Shown: positions 44,829-55,395 of the stretch, one piece after another
How the letters are laid out: each line of letters opens with the position of its first letter
Position numbering within the stretch: position 1 is the first letter of the stretch
From: Trichococcus sp. K1Tr
GTDB taxonomy: Bacteria; Bacillota; Bacilli; Lactobacillales; Aerococcaceae
Length of the DNA stretch: 64,000 bases
Direction: 5' to 3'
Assembly: GCF_028309625.1 (NCBI RefSeq)
Contig: NZ_JAQMHR010000001.1
Span: 620,001 to 684,000, forward strand
Position numbers and translations under genes: made by a program
The notes under the pieces: generated by a model
The model's input: the letters and a program-made list of their open reading frames with translations, nothing else
Databases searched by the model: none
What the model was told of the DNA's origin: nothing

Positions 44829-45461
44829 TTATTCTTTTTTATCGGAAAAATAGCGCTGTGCATCCTTGATTTCTTCGCGTATTTCCGACATCTCTTCGTC
44901 AAGTCGGAAGGCTGCTTCTGCCGCGCGTATCAGGCGGTCATGCAGTTCTTCCGGATATTCGCCCCGATATTTGTAGTTCAACGAATGTTCGATTGTTGCC
45001 CAAAAATTCATGGCCAGTGTCCTGATCTGAATTTCGACAAGTATTTTCTTCTCTTCGAAAATGCGTTGGACCGGATATTCGATCACCATATGGTATGAGC
45101 GATAGCCGCTCTCTTTTTTATGTGTAACATAATCCCGTTCTATGATGATCTTAAAGTCTTTTCTTGCCCGCAAAAGGCGCACAACTTCGTGTATGTCCTC
45201 TACAAATTGGCACATGATCCGCAGGCCGGCAATATCCTGCACGTCTTGTTCCAGCCTGGTCAGGTCAATGTCCCGGACTTCAGCCTTTTCCAATATGCTT
45301 TCCTTCGTCTTGACGCGGCCAGTGATGAATTCAATGGGCGCGTGCGCATTCTCATCGCGGTATTGCTTACGGATTCCCTTCAGCTTAACTTTTAATTCCT
45401 CCACCGCTTGTTCGTACGGCGCTAAAAATGAATCCCAGTTTTCAACTTCCTTATTTTCCAT
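44829..45461 (-). CDS. relQ: Small alarmone synthetase RelQ (GTP pyrophosphokinase family)
   Basis: A 210-residue single-domain (p)ppGpp synthetase without hydrolase or TGS domains. Key segments are PIEFITGRVKTKESILEKAE, IAGLRIMCQFVEDIHEVV, KESGYRSYHMVIEYP and VEIQIRTLAMNFWATIEHSL with the synthetase catalytic Glu. It corresponds to Bacillus YjbM/SAS1, a tetramer activated by pppGpp. The start at 45461 follows AGGGTG. First gene of relQ-nadK-dehydrogenase. Confidence 0.94.
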   Translation of the reverse strand: MENKEVENWDSFLAPYEQAVEELKVKLKGIRKQYRDENAHAPIEFITGRVKTKESILEKAEVRDIDLTRLEQDVQDIAGLRIMCQFVEDIHEVVRLLRARKDFKIIIERDYVTHKKESGYRSYHMVIEYPVQRIFEEKKILVEIQIRTLAMNFWATIEHSLNYKYRGEYPEELHDRLIRAAEAAFRLDEEMSEIREEIKDAQRYFSDKKE

Positions 45462-45755
45462 AGAACGACACCCTATCATATAGTATATGCTACTTTATTT
45501 TATCACAATTATTTATGATTCTATACAATTCTTGTCGAAAAGGACCGAATTCATTTTTCATTCAAATATATACGGTACTCTAGGTGCACCAGCGTCTCTA
45601 AATAATCAACTCCACATAACTTATGCTACAATAAGAATAAGATTTCGCATCGCCTGCTGGTCTATACGTTGGTGAACGGACTGTAACGAAGGTTCGAATT
45701 TCTGATCAGCAATCCCGACCAAAACGAACCTCATAACCGAAAGGAAGTAATGACG

Positions 45756-46349
45756 ATGAGCCAAAATATTGAAAAAGAATTCAAAAACCTATTGAATAAA
45801 GAAGAATACGAAGCGTTGCTTGCTGCCTTCAACCTTGATGAAACAGATCCTGTCAAACAAACAAACGTCTATTTCGATACACCTGATTATAAACTCAAGG
45901 GCCTGAACAGCGGACTGCGCATCCGCATGTATGAAGATAAAAGTGAAATCACTTTAAAAACGCCGATTCAGGAAAATGAAAAATTGGAAACAAACGACGA
46001 TCTGCCTCTTGAAGAAGCAAAAGCTTTGGTCGACTCCCACAAGATGAAAGCGTCGGGAAATGTGGCCGATAAACTGAAGGAGTTAGGCATAGCTATAGAA
46101 GATCTTGTGATCATCGGGCAGCTCTCAACCATCCGCTATGAATTTCCCGGGGACAAAGGGACCTACTTCTTGGATAAGAGCTTCTACCAAGATCAAATGG
46201 ACTACGAATTGGAATTCGAGTCCGAGTCTTTGGAAGAAGGGGCTCTCGCGTTCCAAAGTTTCCTGAAAATTCACGACATCAAGGTCCGTAAAGCGAAACA
46301 GAAAATTGAACGCATGCTGGCCTATCCCAATTCGACGACACATCAATAA
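45756..46349 (+). CDS. CYTH domain-containing protein (YjbK-like)
   Basis: The 197-residue protein starts MSQNIEKEFKNLLNKEEYEAL with the CYTH signature ExExK-like EKEFK and has TNVYFDTPDYKLKGLNSGLR and EITLKTP, forming the positively lined tunnel for triphosphates. CYTH members include triphosphatases and thiamine triphosphatase. Next to relQ a role on triphosphate or nucleotide substrates is possible but unproved. An in-frame ATG two codons upstream (45750) is an alternative; the chosen one matches the family start and is ten bases after AGGA. Confidence 0.87.
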   Translation: MSQNIEKEFKNLLNKEEYEALLAAFNLDETDPVKQTNVYFDTPDYKLKGLNSGLRIRMYEDKSEITLKTPIQENEKLETNDDLPLEEAKALVDSHKMKASGNVADKLKELGIAIEDLVIIGQLSTIRYEFPGDKGTYFLDKSFYQDQMDYELEFESESLEEGALAFQSFLKIHDIKVRKAKQKIERMLAYPNSTTHQ

Positions 46350-46376
46350 TCGGTGACCAACCACTCCTTTACAGTC

Positions 46377-46418
46377 AGACCCATTCTCCGGAAATCCAAG
46401 CGGAGAATGGGTCTTTTT
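46377..46418 (+). terminator. Intrinsic terminator of the CYTH gene
   Basis: AGACCCATTCTCCG pairs with CGGAGAATGGGTCT over an 11-base loop, followed by five T. Confidence 0.92.
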
Positions 46419-46513
46419 GCTTCTTTCCTTGCGAGAAAGCAGACAAAAACGTGAAATCCTTCTGTTTAAATCGGATTCTGAACCATACAAGATAAAAAAA
46501 TCAGTCGATTTAG

Positions 46514-46542
46514 TTGCAAAATAGTTAATTGTCTCGTAAAAT
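46514..46542 (+). promoter_or_regulatory. Probable promoter of spxH
   Basis: TTGCAA and TAAAAT are 17 bases apart, with start predicted near 46549 and a 160-base leader before the ATG. Confidence 0.6.
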
Positions 46543-46710
46543 ACACCTTGACAATAAAACAAGTGATACTGAACAAGAAAAATGAAGGTCGCAAGGAAGA
46601 GCTATGGCCAATCTTCATAAGGCAGCTCTTCGAGAAGCCTTATTGCTACTTGTTTAGGTTTTTTTTTGGTAAACTTAAAGTAAGCAAAATAGGAAAGAGG
46701 GAGGGATAAA

Positions 46711-47409
46711 ATGTATAGGTCAAAACAGAATACAACTGATTCTATCTCTTCTCCTCAACAAATTTTTGAGCTTTATCTATTTGTGAACCCGATCGGCTAC
46801 AAATGCTACCGTACGGAACAAGAAGTCCTGAAATTCATGAGTTCATTGGATGGACCTAAAGTCCACTTCCGTTTCATAACGTTCCATAATTTCAATACCG
46901 TCACTCAGTATATGAAGCGATTAAATTTACCGGAAAAAGACTTAACCTTACGCAACCAAATATACAGTTCAATCTATGATGCCTCATTGGCATACAAGGC
47001 TGCTTTGATGCAAGGCAAAAAACGCGGCCGCAACTTTTTGCTCCATCTGCAGAAATCACTTGCGGACGGCAAAACCGTCTACTCAAATGAATTACTGGCG
47101 GAAGTGGCAGCCAAAGCCAAACTGGATGTCGACATGTTCTTTGAGGACAAAGAATCGCCTTTCGTAAAAAGCAGCTATGAAGCAGATCAGCATATCGCAC
47201 AAGAGATGAACATCAAAACGAATCCGTCGCTTGTCATCTTTGATAATCTGAATTATCAGTACGGCCTTTTGTTGGAGGACAACATCACTGCCGAGGTACT
47301 TCATGAAGTGATCAAAGATTGCTCGGTTGCATGCGAACGGAAGAGTGCCAACATGAAAAAAACGAATATTACGACAATCGGAAAAAACTACCTACGCATC
47401 ACACACTGA
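46711..47409 (+). CDS. spxH: DsbA-like ClpXP adaptor protein SpxH (YjbH)
   Basis: Adaptor that delivers Spx to ClpXP. The 232-residue protein has a thioredoxin/DsbA-like layout: FELYLFVNPIGYKCYRTEQ at the N-terminus, a central helical insert, then IKTNPSLVIFDNLNYQYG with the cis-Pro loop. Only one cysteine (C32) remains where relatives can have CxxC, so it is probably not a disulfide oxidoreductase. Its place near pepF, coiA, mecA and spx is that of yjbH in Bacillus and supports the assignment. GAGGGAGG precedes the ATG. Confidence 0.82.
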   Translation: MYRSKQNTTDSISSPQQIFELYLFVNPIGYKCYRTEQEVLKFMSSLDGPKVHFRFITFHNFNTVTQYMKRLNLPEKDLTLRNQIYSSIYDASLAYKAALMQGKKRGRNFLLHLQKSLADGKTVYSNELLAEVAAKAKLDVDMFFEDKESPFVKSSYEADQHIAQEMNIKTNPSLVIFDNLNYQYGLLLEDNITAEVLHEVIKDCSVACERKSANMKKTNITTIGKNYLRITH

Positions 47410-47411
47410 TG

Positions 47412-47455
47412 CTAAAAAGCTTCGTGGTCCATTGAGGATCACGAAGCTTTTTTTA
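47412..47455. terminator. Bidirectional terminator between spxH and pepF
   Basis: AAAAAGCTTCGTGGTCC pairs with GGATCACGAAGCTTTTTTT over a short loop (one G-T mismatch), giving T-runs in both directions for the converging genes. Confidence 0.93.
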
Positions 47456-47489
47456 TAACGTGCTCATTTATTAAAGGTGCTTTTTTTGA

Positions 47490-49307
47490 TTAAGCTTGTT
47501 GTGCTGCGATCAATTGTTCCAGTTCATTCAGACGTTCCTCGAACACTTTCATAGCATCCTCGATGTAAGCGGACTGGGTCATATCCACGCCTGCTTTTTT
47601 CATCACTTCAATCGGATAGTCGCTGTTTCCTGCTTTCAGATAGGAAAGGTACTTCTCCAGCGCGCCCTCTTCACCCTCCACGATGCGTTTTGCCAATGCC
47701 GTTGCAGCCGAAAAGCCAGTAGCGTATTGGTAAACGTAATAATTATAGTAGAAATGCGGGATGCGGGTCCATTCGATGCCGATCTCAGGGTCCTTTTCGA
47801 CGGTCGGACCATAATATTTGGCATTCAGTTCTGCATAATAGGAAGTCATGAAATCTTGCGTCAACGGAACACCTGCCAAGGCTTGCTGATGGATGTAGTG
47901 CTCAAATTCAGCAAATTGGGTTTGACGGAAGATCGTCCCCTTAAAGCCATCCAGGTAATGATTCAAAATATAGATGCGGACTTTGGGATCGGTCTGTGTC
48001 TTCAGCAAGTAATCAGTCAGAATGTTTTCGTTCGTCGTCGAAGCGATTTCGGCCAGAAAGATCGAATAATCTCCGTACACATAAGGCTGATTCTTTCTCG
48101 TCAGATAGCTGTGCACACTATGACCCAATTCATGGACCAAGGTATACAGTTGATTCAATGAATCTTGCCAATTCATCAGGATATACGGATTCGTGTCATA
48201 GGCGCCGGAAGAATAAGCTCCGCTGCGTTTGCCTTCATTCTCAAGCCAGTCGATCCAGCGGTTGCCGAATGCTTCCTGGAGGATAGCCAGATAATCTTCT
48301 CCCAGTGGCTGAAGTCCTTTCAAGGTTTCTTCCGTCGCAGCCTCGATGCTGTATTTGATCGGCGCTTCCCCTGTCAACGGCGTATACATATCGTACATAT
48401 GCAACTCTTCGACACCCAACAACTCCTTGCGCAAGTCCACATAGCGATGCAACAAAGGCAGGTGCTCATTGACTACCTGGAGCAACGTATCATAAACCGC
48501 TTCCGGAATGTGATTGTTTGCCAACGCCGCTGCACGGGCGGATTCATATTTATGCACTTTGGCTTTGTAATTGTGCGCCTTCACGTTCGTGGACAAAGTG
48601 GTCGCAAACGTATTTTTCAGCCCCTCATACGTTTGGTAGAGCGCCTTGAAGGCCCCTTCGCGCACTTCCCGATCCGGACTTTCCATCAACTGCCCATACA
48701 AACCGTGAGTCAGTTGGACATCTTGGCCCTCCTCGTTCTTGACTGTCGGGAAGGTGATGTCTGCGTTATTGAGAACCGAGAAAGTTTTGCTTGGCGCAGC
48801 AAAAATTTCCCCAGCCCCCGCCAACAGCTCTTCTTCTCTGGCGGACAGGACATGCTCACGAGCAGAGGTTAGGCTATCCAACAGATGCGCATACGGCTGT
48901 AACTGCTCGTTTTCTGCCAAGTATTTCTCCAGCTCGTCCTCCGGAATCTCCAATATTTCCGGTTCGAACCAAGAAGTCGCTTCACTGACGCTCGTCAAGA
49001 TCGATATGGCTTTGTCGTGCAGATTTTGGTAAAGGTTATCTGCGGTATCCTGATCATTCTTCAGATGGGAGTAAACATAGACCCGTTCCAATTTCTGGTT
49101 GATCTTGAGGACTTCTTCAATCCCTTTCAGCAAAGATTGACTGCTTGAGCCGATGGATCCTTGCAAGGCCTTCACGAACGGCACTGCACCCGCTAATTCG
49201 TCCAACGCTTTCTCGAAAGCTTCATCTGTCGCAAAGATCGCTGTCAAATCCCATGTGGAAGTCTCCGGGACATCCGCTCTCTTCAGTCGTTTTTGTGTGT
49301 TTGTCAT
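47490..49307 (-). CDS. pepF: Oligoendopeptidase F
   Basis: Cytoplasmic zinc endopeptidase (M3B) cutting peptides of about 7-17 residues. The 605 residues contain the zinc motif VHELGHSVHSYLT and the downstream Glu ligand in FLAEIASTTNE, with the M3 helical N-domain (SATSWFEPEILEIPEDELEKY-like) before them. AGAGGGGG precedes the ATG. It lies 82 bp behind coiA, as in Bacillus, and may take part in protein turnover. Confidence 0.96.
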   Translation of the reverse strand: MTNTQKRLKRADVPETSTWDLTAIFATDEAFEKALDELAGAVPFVKALQGSIGSSSQSLLKGIEEVLKINQKLERVYVYSHLKNDQDTADNLYQNLHDKAISILTSVSEATSWFEPEILEIPEDELEKYLAENEQLQPYAHLLDSLTSAREHVLSAREEELLAGAGEIFAAPSKTFSVLNNADITFPTVKNEEGQDVQLTHGLYGQLMESPDREVREGAFKALYQTYEGLKNTFATTLSTNVKAHNYKAKVHKYESARAAALANNHIPEAVYDTLLQVVNEHLPLLHRYVDLRKELLGVEELHMYDMYTPLTGEAPIKYSIEAATEETLKGLQPLGEDYLAILQEAFGNRWIDWLENEGKRSGAYSSGAYDTNPYILMNWQDSLNQLYTLVHELGHSVHSYLTRKNQPYVYGDYSIFLAEIASTTNENILTDYLLKTQTDPKVRIYILNHYLDGFKGTIFRQTQFAEFEHYIHQQALAGVPLTQDFMTSYYAELNAKYYGPTVEKDPEIGIEWTRIPHFYYNYYVYQYATGFSAATALAKRIVEGEEGALEKYLSYLKAGNSDYPIEVMKKAGVDMTQSAYIEDAMKVFEERLNELEQLIAAQQA

Positions 49308-49389
49308 GCGGTTTCCCCCTCTAATTTCTCAATAGTATAATTTTATCATACCTTGGGACCGAAAGGATACTGGCAAGAATATACAGGTT

Positions 49390-50556
49390 CTAACCCAAGC
49401 AAGAATGATGAATATCCGATTTTCCTTCCAAAGGCGCGGAAAGCAGGACCCATTCTTCCCTACCGATAGCTGCGGCATGCCCATCCTCGACCAGACGCAT
49501 CATGAATTGGAGCAACGGTTCCCATAGATTCGCCTCATCAACTTCCTTCGACGTCCTTATCCGGATCAAGTTCATGCTTATGGATTTTGACAGCCAACCA
49601 AGCAGCTGCTTTTTTGTGAGCGGCTTTGCCGTTTCCGGATCGCTAAAATCCCGGATAAGATAGTACCGCCAGATGTAGGCCGGTGTGCGGATGCCTAATG
49701 TTCGGCAAGGCAATTCGAACAGGAATGCCGGCAAATGATAAAGGTCCTTCCGATCGAGATAGACCGCCAACAGAAATTTCCGGTGCTCCGGGTCGGTGCG
49801 GTACCGCAACAGATTGATATCCTTCGCCTGCATATGTTTGCGGTCAACGGTTCTCCCGGCAGAAGGCGGCAGCAAATCGTCGCAACCGGGTAAGCAACCT
49901 TTTCTGTAAAGACTTTCTAAAGTAGCAACTTTAAGGTCATCCACCGGAATCGCCGTCTTCACAAAATGAAACCGGTCATCACTGCCCAACTTGAGGTGGT
50001 GATGGATGGCCATTTCTTCCGTCTGGGTATCCAGAATACCGATCCAACTTCCAAGTGCGACGGAATGCTTCAAGAATTGATAGATGGACTGCGTCATTTT
50101 CATGCCACCCGGTTGATAGTTCATCCCGCAAATCCACCATACTTCGTAGCCGAATCGTTGGTATCCCTGTGTCCGCGCCAACAAATCGGCAGGAGAAATC
50201 GGACTGCATTGGTACTCCACGGCGATTTTCTTTCCATCCGCAAGAACAAGCAGGAGATCCGGACGCTGCTGCAATTCCGGCAGCCAACACTCCAACATGA
50301 CTTCAAAGCCTTCACTCTTGAACTTCTCAAAAAGCAACTGCTTCCCTTTCAGGTGGGGAAGCGTTTCGCCTTCCGAAAAAACGGCGCAATCCGAATGTTG
50401 GTGGTGGGCAAAATGAGCGATCATGATGTTTCCTTTTTTCAGCACCAACTTTCCCTTGCAGGCCGGGCAATAATATTCTTCACCATTCTTGTCTTTTTCT
50501 TTTGAGGCTTGGTAAGCCTGAACCAATTCCCCATTAGCATTTCTAGCGATCAGCAT
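49390..50556 (-). CDS. coiA: Competence protein CoiA-like
   Basis: The 388 residues start MLIARNANGELVQAYQA with a Zn-ribbon-like YYCPACKGKLVLKKGN and AHFAHH, then a restriction-endonuclease-like core (LPELQQRPDLLLVLADGKKIAVEYQCSP split over the PD-ExK region) and WWICGMNYQPGG. CoiA promotes recombination of incoming DNA during transformation. Whether this strain is competent cannot be told. The start at 50556 follows AAAGGG; ten more codons upstream are unsupported. Coexistence with mecA and spx matches Bacillus. Confidence 0.88.
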   Translation of the reverse strand: MLIARNANGELVQAYQASKEKDKNGEEYYCPACKGKLVLKKGNIMIAHFAHHQHSDCAVFSEGETLPHLKGKQLLFEKFKSEGFEVMLECWLPELQQRPDLLLVLADGKKIAVEYQCSPISPADLLARTQGYQRFGYEVWWICGMNYQPGGMKMTQSIYQFLKHSVALGSWIGILDTQTEEMAIHHHLKLGSDDRFHFVKTAIPVDDLKVATLESLYRKGCLPGCDDLLPPSAGRTVDRKHMQAKDINLLRYRTDPEHRKFLLAVYLDRKDLYHLPAFLFELPCRTLGIRTPAYIWRYYLIRDFSDPETAKPLTKKQLLGWLSKSISMNLIRIRTSKEVDEANLWEPLLQFMMRLVEDGHAAAIGREEWVLLSAPLEGKSDIHHSCLG

Positions 50557-50604
50557 AAGCAACCGCCCTTTCTGTCTCTTTCCCATAATATCCGCGAATG
50601 GACA

Positions 50605-50637
50605 AGAAAAAATCCGACCCTTTTCGGGGTCGGATCA
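50605..50637 (-). terminator. Intrinsic terminator of mecA
   Basis: On the minus strand GATCCGACCCC pairs with GGGTCGGATT over a 4-base loop, followed by T6, seven bases after the mecA stop. Confidence 0.93.
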
Positions 50638-50643
50638 GATTAA

Positions 50644-51303
50644 TTATTTAAAGTAGTGTCTGGCTGATTCCAATGCGTTGTCTTGGATGACCAACTTACC
50701 GTATTCGCCCAATATCTCAACAGCTATATCAGATTCCTCCGCAAACTCCAAGGCCTTCAAAATTTCATTGTCGATATTCGTTTCCGTCATCTCATCTATG
50801 AAGTAGACAACCGTCAAATAATATTGATTATCATAATAGTAAAGTGAAGATACGCCACTCTCCAAAAACATCCGTTTCGCCAGCTCCAAGAAGTCATCAA
50901 AACTCTGGAATTTAAATACGACTTCCAAAGGTGCCATATCATCTTCTTCAGATTCAGCATCCGTTTTATCGCGTGCGTTGAAACTCTTTGTCTGTTTTTT
51001 GATGTAATCCACTACATGCTCCAATTGATTGGAGCCATTCGCCATGTCGAAGTCGTCTTCATTATTCATCCCTTTACTGATGAACAACTCTAACCCATTC
51101 CCATTAGGCAGCACTTGGAAAGTAATTGCATCTGATTCATGAAATTGATTATCAACATCGACTTCCTCGAGGATGCTGTAAAAAAAGCTCTCGATTTGCT
51201 TTTGATTTCCTAATAAATCCAGAAAAGTGATGCCTCTTTCCTCTAAATCAGAATTCTCAATCAAAACGCGAATTGTGTTTTCGTTGATGTTTTCCATTTC
51301 CAT
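50644..51303 (-). CDS. mecA: Adaptor protein MecA
   Basis: Adaptor for ClpC-ClpP that targets ComK-type and other substrates. The 219 residues show the conserved N-domain MEMENINENTIRVLIENSDLEERG-type start (fixed by family alignment), LGNQKQIESFFYSILEEVD, an acidic linker (ARDKTDAESEEDDMAP) and the C-domain VVFKFQSFDDFLELAKR with YYDNQYYL. An ATG one codon upstream (51306) is equally spaced from GGGGTG. It is separated from spx by a terminator. Confidence 0.95.
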   Translation of the reverse strand: MEMENINENTIRVLIENSDLEERGITFLDLLGNQKQIESFFYSILEEVDVDNQFHESDAITFQVLPNGNGLELFISKGMNNEDDFDMANGSNQLEHVVDYIKKQTKSFNARDKTDAESEEDDMAPLEVVFKFQSFDDFLELAKRMFLESGVSSLYYYDNQYYLTVVYFIDEMTETNIDNEILKALEFAEESDIAVEILGEYGKLVIQDNALESARHYFK

Positions 51304-51459
51304 CATGCTTCACCCCACTTTTCTTTCCCTATTTTTCTTATACCCATTGTAAATCAAATCGCAAAAATGTAAAGACAAAAGCACAAAATCTTTCAACTTC
51401 TCATTTGTTTTCTCATCTGAGCGTTGCTTTCCTGTCAAAATGCTAAAGTTTAGTGGTCA

Positions 51460-51499
51460 AAAAAGACAAGTACAGCCGTTTGTCCGGTGCACTTGTCTG
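51460..51499 (-). terminator. Intrinsic terminator of spx
   Basis: On the minus strand AGACAAGTGCACC and the complementary GGCTGTACTTGTCT form a stem with one mismatch, followed by TTTTTTG. Confidence 0.85.
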
Positions 51500-51524
51500 C
51501 CATATGCTGTTTAATTGCTTTTGA

Positions 51525-51923
51525 CTAGAAGTTTGCCAATCTTTGCGCTTTTTGTAATTCCAACGCGCGGACTTCCCTCGGCAAGAAACGACGGATTTCG
51601 TCTTCGTTGTATCCCACTTGCAAACGTTTCTCGTCCAGAATGATTGGACGACGCAATAGGCCGGGATTATCCTCGATCAAAGTGAATAATGTATTTAAAG
51701 GTAATTCGTCTAAGTCGATGTTCAGTTCTTGGAATGCTTTGGATCGAGTTGAAATAATTTCCTCAGTGCCTTCTTCAGTCATTTTCAGGATGCTTTTGAT
51801 TTCAATTTCTGTCAAAGGTTCGGAGAATATATTCCTTTCAGTATAAGGGATGTTATTGTCTTCTAGCCATGCACGTGCCTTACGACATGAGGTACAACTT
51901 GGGGAAGTATATAATGTTACCAT
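51525..51923 (-). CDS. spx: Transcriptional regulator Spx
   Basis: Global thiol-stress regulator binding the RNA polymerase alpha C-terminal domain. The 132 residues show the redox switch CTSC (C10, C13) in [19 protein letters not shown], the ArsC fold, and the [19 protein letters not shown] segment with the arginine that senses alpha. It ends in [15 protein letters not shown], the degradation-prone tail region. AAAGGAG precedes the ATG. SpxH and MecA, its likely turnover partners, are encoded close by. Confidence 0.96.
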   Translation of the reverse strand: MVTLYTSPSCTSCRKARAWLEDNNIPYTERNIFSEPLTEIEIKSILKMTEEGTEEIISTRSKAFQELNIDLDELPLNTLFTLIEDNPGLLRRPIILDEKRLQVGYNEDEIRRFLPREVRALELQKAQRLANF

Positions 51924-53305
<1,382 letters not shown>

Positions 53306-53346
53306 ACTATAAAAGCTGAACGAGTTGGTTTAGCCCTAAATATGTA

Positions 53347-53384
53347 AAAGAGAAGCTCCGCTAATTGCGGGGCTTCTCTTTCTT
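53347..53384. terminator. Bidirectional terminator between trpS and lplA
   Basis: AAGAGAAGCTCCGC pairs with GCGGGGCTTCTCTT over 5 bases with one G-T pair. A T-rich tract follows in the plus direction and TTTTAC in the minus. Confidence 0.88.
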
Positions 53385-53386
53385 TA

Positions 53387-54394
53387 TCAGTACAATTCTT
53401 CAAGCAATTCTTCCGCTGTCACATTGCCAAAATATTTTTTGATGTCAAGTTCATTCAATTTAGCCAGGATATCCTCTTTGGCATATTTGACGCCGATAAA
53501 AGCATCCTCAACATCTTTGATTTCTCCCAGTCCAAAGAAATCTCCAAAAACCTTCAGCTGTTGGATATGGCCATCCTCCACGTTCATGCGGACTTCAATG
53601 GACCCGATCGGAAAACGATGATGTTTTTGGATCTCGAATTTAGGTGATTTACCGTAATTCCAATCCCAGTTGCCGAAGTACTCCTCGCGGATTTCATATA
53701 CGCGTTTCCAATCTTCCTCGGTCAAATGGTACTCTTTTACTTCTTCACGCGTTTCGACATCAAAAATCGACAACAACATCAAATCTCGGAATTCTTCCGT
53801 AGTCAGGTTTTGATAAGCCTCATCAATAAAAGGTTTGATGTTGGTCACGCGGCTGCGGATCGACTTGATGCCTTTCGATTCGATTTTCTCTTTGCGTGGT
53901 TTCAATGCGCCGGTTACGGCATCCAGATCAGAGTCGAATAGGATCGTCCCATGGGCGGTCATTCTTCCGTTTGTCGCATACATGGCATTCCCCGAGAATT
54001 TTTTCTCTCCGATTACCAAATCGTTTCTGCCTTTTAATTCAGCTTCTTTGACGCCTACGCTGTGCAAAAAGGAAATGACCGGCTTTGTGAATTTTCCGAA
54101 ATCGCGGAATGAATCACCGTCATCCTTCGTGATGAAGCAGAAAGAGAAGTTCCCCAGATCGTGGTACACTGCGCCGCCACCGGACATGCGGCGGACGATG
54201 TGTATCTTATTCGCTTCGACATAATCCGCATTGATTTCTTCGATCGTATTCTGATTGCGGCCGATGATGATCGACGGCTCATTGATATAGAACAATAGGA
54301 TTGGCTCGTCCAAGATTTTTTCCTTCAATAAAAATGTCTCCAAGGCAATGTTTACGCTGGGATCCAACTGTCCTTGATTATCCACAAAATACAT
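53387..54394 (-). CDS. lplA: Lipoate--protein ligase LplA
   Basis: Activates free lipoate with ATP and attaches it to E2 subunits or GcvH. The 335 residues show SIIIGRNQNTIEEIN, the family core RRMSGGGAVYHDLGNFSF, the lipoyl-AMP loop GRNDLVIGEKKFSGNAMY and HGTILFDSDLDAV, with the C-terminal accessory domain. It suggests scavenging of exogenous lipoate; no lipA or lipB is in view. GAGAGGA precedes the ATG. Confidence 0.95.
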   Translation of the reverse strand: MYFVDNQGQLDPSVNIALETFLLKEKILDEPILLFYINEPSIIIGRNQNTIEEINADYVEANKIHIVRRMSGGGAVYHDLGNFSFCFITKDDGDSFRDFGKFTKPVISFLHSVGVKEAELKGRNDLVIGEKKFSGNAMYATNGRMTAHGTILFDSDLDAVTGALKPRKEKIESKGIKSIRSRVTNIKPFIDEAYQNLTTEEFRDLMLLSIFDVETREEVKEYHLTEEDWKRVYEIREEYFGNWDWNYGKSPKFEIQKHHRFPIGSIEVRMNVEDGHIQQLKVFGDFFGLGEIKDVEDAFIGVKYAKEDILAKLNELDIKKYFGNVTAEELLEELY

Positions 54395-54469
54395 AAGTTA
54401 TTCCTCTCCCATTCTTCATTCGATTTGTTTTTTCGTACTGTTTCGCTTCGTTCTGGTTGATGGACGCGA

Positions 54470-55210
54470 TCAGATTGTGATGATCCGGTCCTTTTCGGCA
54501 AGCGTGACGGACACGGACGGTGCAGTCTCTTTCGCTTGATCCAGCAGCACCGATAGCTCGCCTTTTTGAGGCAAATGCGTCAGGATCAGCTGTTTGACTG
54601 CCGCTTCTTCAGCTATCGCTCCGACTTCGCCTGCAGTCATATGCGCATGGTGACGCTCATTGCCATTGAACAAGTTCGCATCAGCCAAGAACAGGTCAGC
54701 CGCCTTCACAAAAGGCACAAATGCCGCCAAATAGGCTGAATCCGCACCGAATACAAAGACTTTCCCTGTGGCGATCTCTTCGATCCGCAATGCATAGCAC
54801 GGAACCGGATGGATGGTTTTTAAAAATTGGATCCGGAATGGCCCCAATTCCAACGTTTCCTCTGGCGCATAGGCAATCCCTTCACTCACTCCCGTCATCT
54901 CCAACAAGCGGAAGAATTCCGATTCAGTATGACCATAGATCGGCAGTATTCTTTTTGACTTGCCTGCTGCAGGCTCTTTCAGCTGAAAAGTATATTGCAG
55001 GACACCCAAGTCCGCAATATGGTCCGCGTGATAGTGCGTCAGGATGACCGCATCCAAATCCAACGGGTCCAGATGATGCTCCAGCGACAACAAAGCATTG
55101 CTGCCTACGTCGATCAATAGTCTGAAATCATCGGATGTCAGCAAATAAGCTGTCGTACCGACATCTTTTGTGGGGTAGCCGCCCATGCAGCCCAAAATAG
55201 TCAATTCCAT
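54470..55210 (-). CDS. MBL fold metallo-hydrolase
   Basis: The 246-residue protein starts MELTILGCMGGYPTKDVGTTAYLL and carries the metal site THYHADHIADLG (HxHxDH), a His in THPVPCYALRI and a later Asp/His pair (FGADSAYLAAF, HAHMTAGEVG). It resembles the RNase Z-like/YhfI branch of the beta-lactamase fold without the tRNA-binding arm. The substrate is unknown. ATG 55210 follows GGAGG by seven bases; the gene lies 75 bp behind lplA's start in the same direction (lplA is downstream), so co-transcription is likely. Confidence 0.87.
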   Translation of the reverse strand: MELTILGCMGGYPTKDVGTTAYLLTSDDFRLLIDVGSNALLSLEHHLDPLDLDAVILTHYHADHIADLGVLQYTFQLKEPAAGKSKRILPIYGHTESEFFRLLEMTGVSEGIAYAPEETLELGPFRIQFLKTIHPVPCYALRIEEIATGKVFVFGADSAYLAAFVPFVKAADLFLADANLFNGNERHHAHMTAGEVGAIAEEAAVKQLILTHLPQKGELSVLLDQAKETAPSVSVTLAEKDRIITI

Positions 55211-55395
55211 TAAACGTCCTCCAATCCAATATCTGATAAGCAAAGAATCCTATCCAGATTATATCATGCCTCAAGCCATCCTCAACGGTAAACTCTTTCA
55301 CGGCAACGAAAAGAAACAGTTTTAACAATAAATAATAACAGTTCGATATCATTGGATTCATTATAGCACCAAACAAAAACAAACACTATATGAAA

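Larger units (their letters stand above)
46350..46710 (+). other. Intergenic region with terminator, promoter and leader of spxH
   Basis: About 360 bp: the terminator of the CYTH gene (46377-46418), an AT-rich stretch, a promoter TTGCAA-17-TAAAAT at 46514-46542, then a leader of roughly 165 bases. In the leader GGAAGAGCT can pair with AGCTCTTC, while ATAAGGC pairs with GCCTTAT in an overlapping stem, so the two folds exclude each other. A run of nine T (near 46660) follows. A consensus TTGACA at 46559 lacks a -10 at usable distance. Confidence 0.6.

Noticed and set aside
45660-45755. GGTTCGAATTTC followed by CGACCA ahead of the CYTH gene, resembling a tRNA T-arm and CCA end
   Set aside because: The flanking bases do not pair as a T-stem and no matching acceptor, D or anticodon arms could be found. 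It is more likely part of an untranslated leader with an AGGTTCG/CGAACCT pairing.
46559-46582. Perfect -35 TTGACA ahead of spxH
   Set aside because: No -10-like hexamer lies 16-18 bases downstream; the TTGCAA-17-TAAAAT pair slightly upstream is the better promoter.
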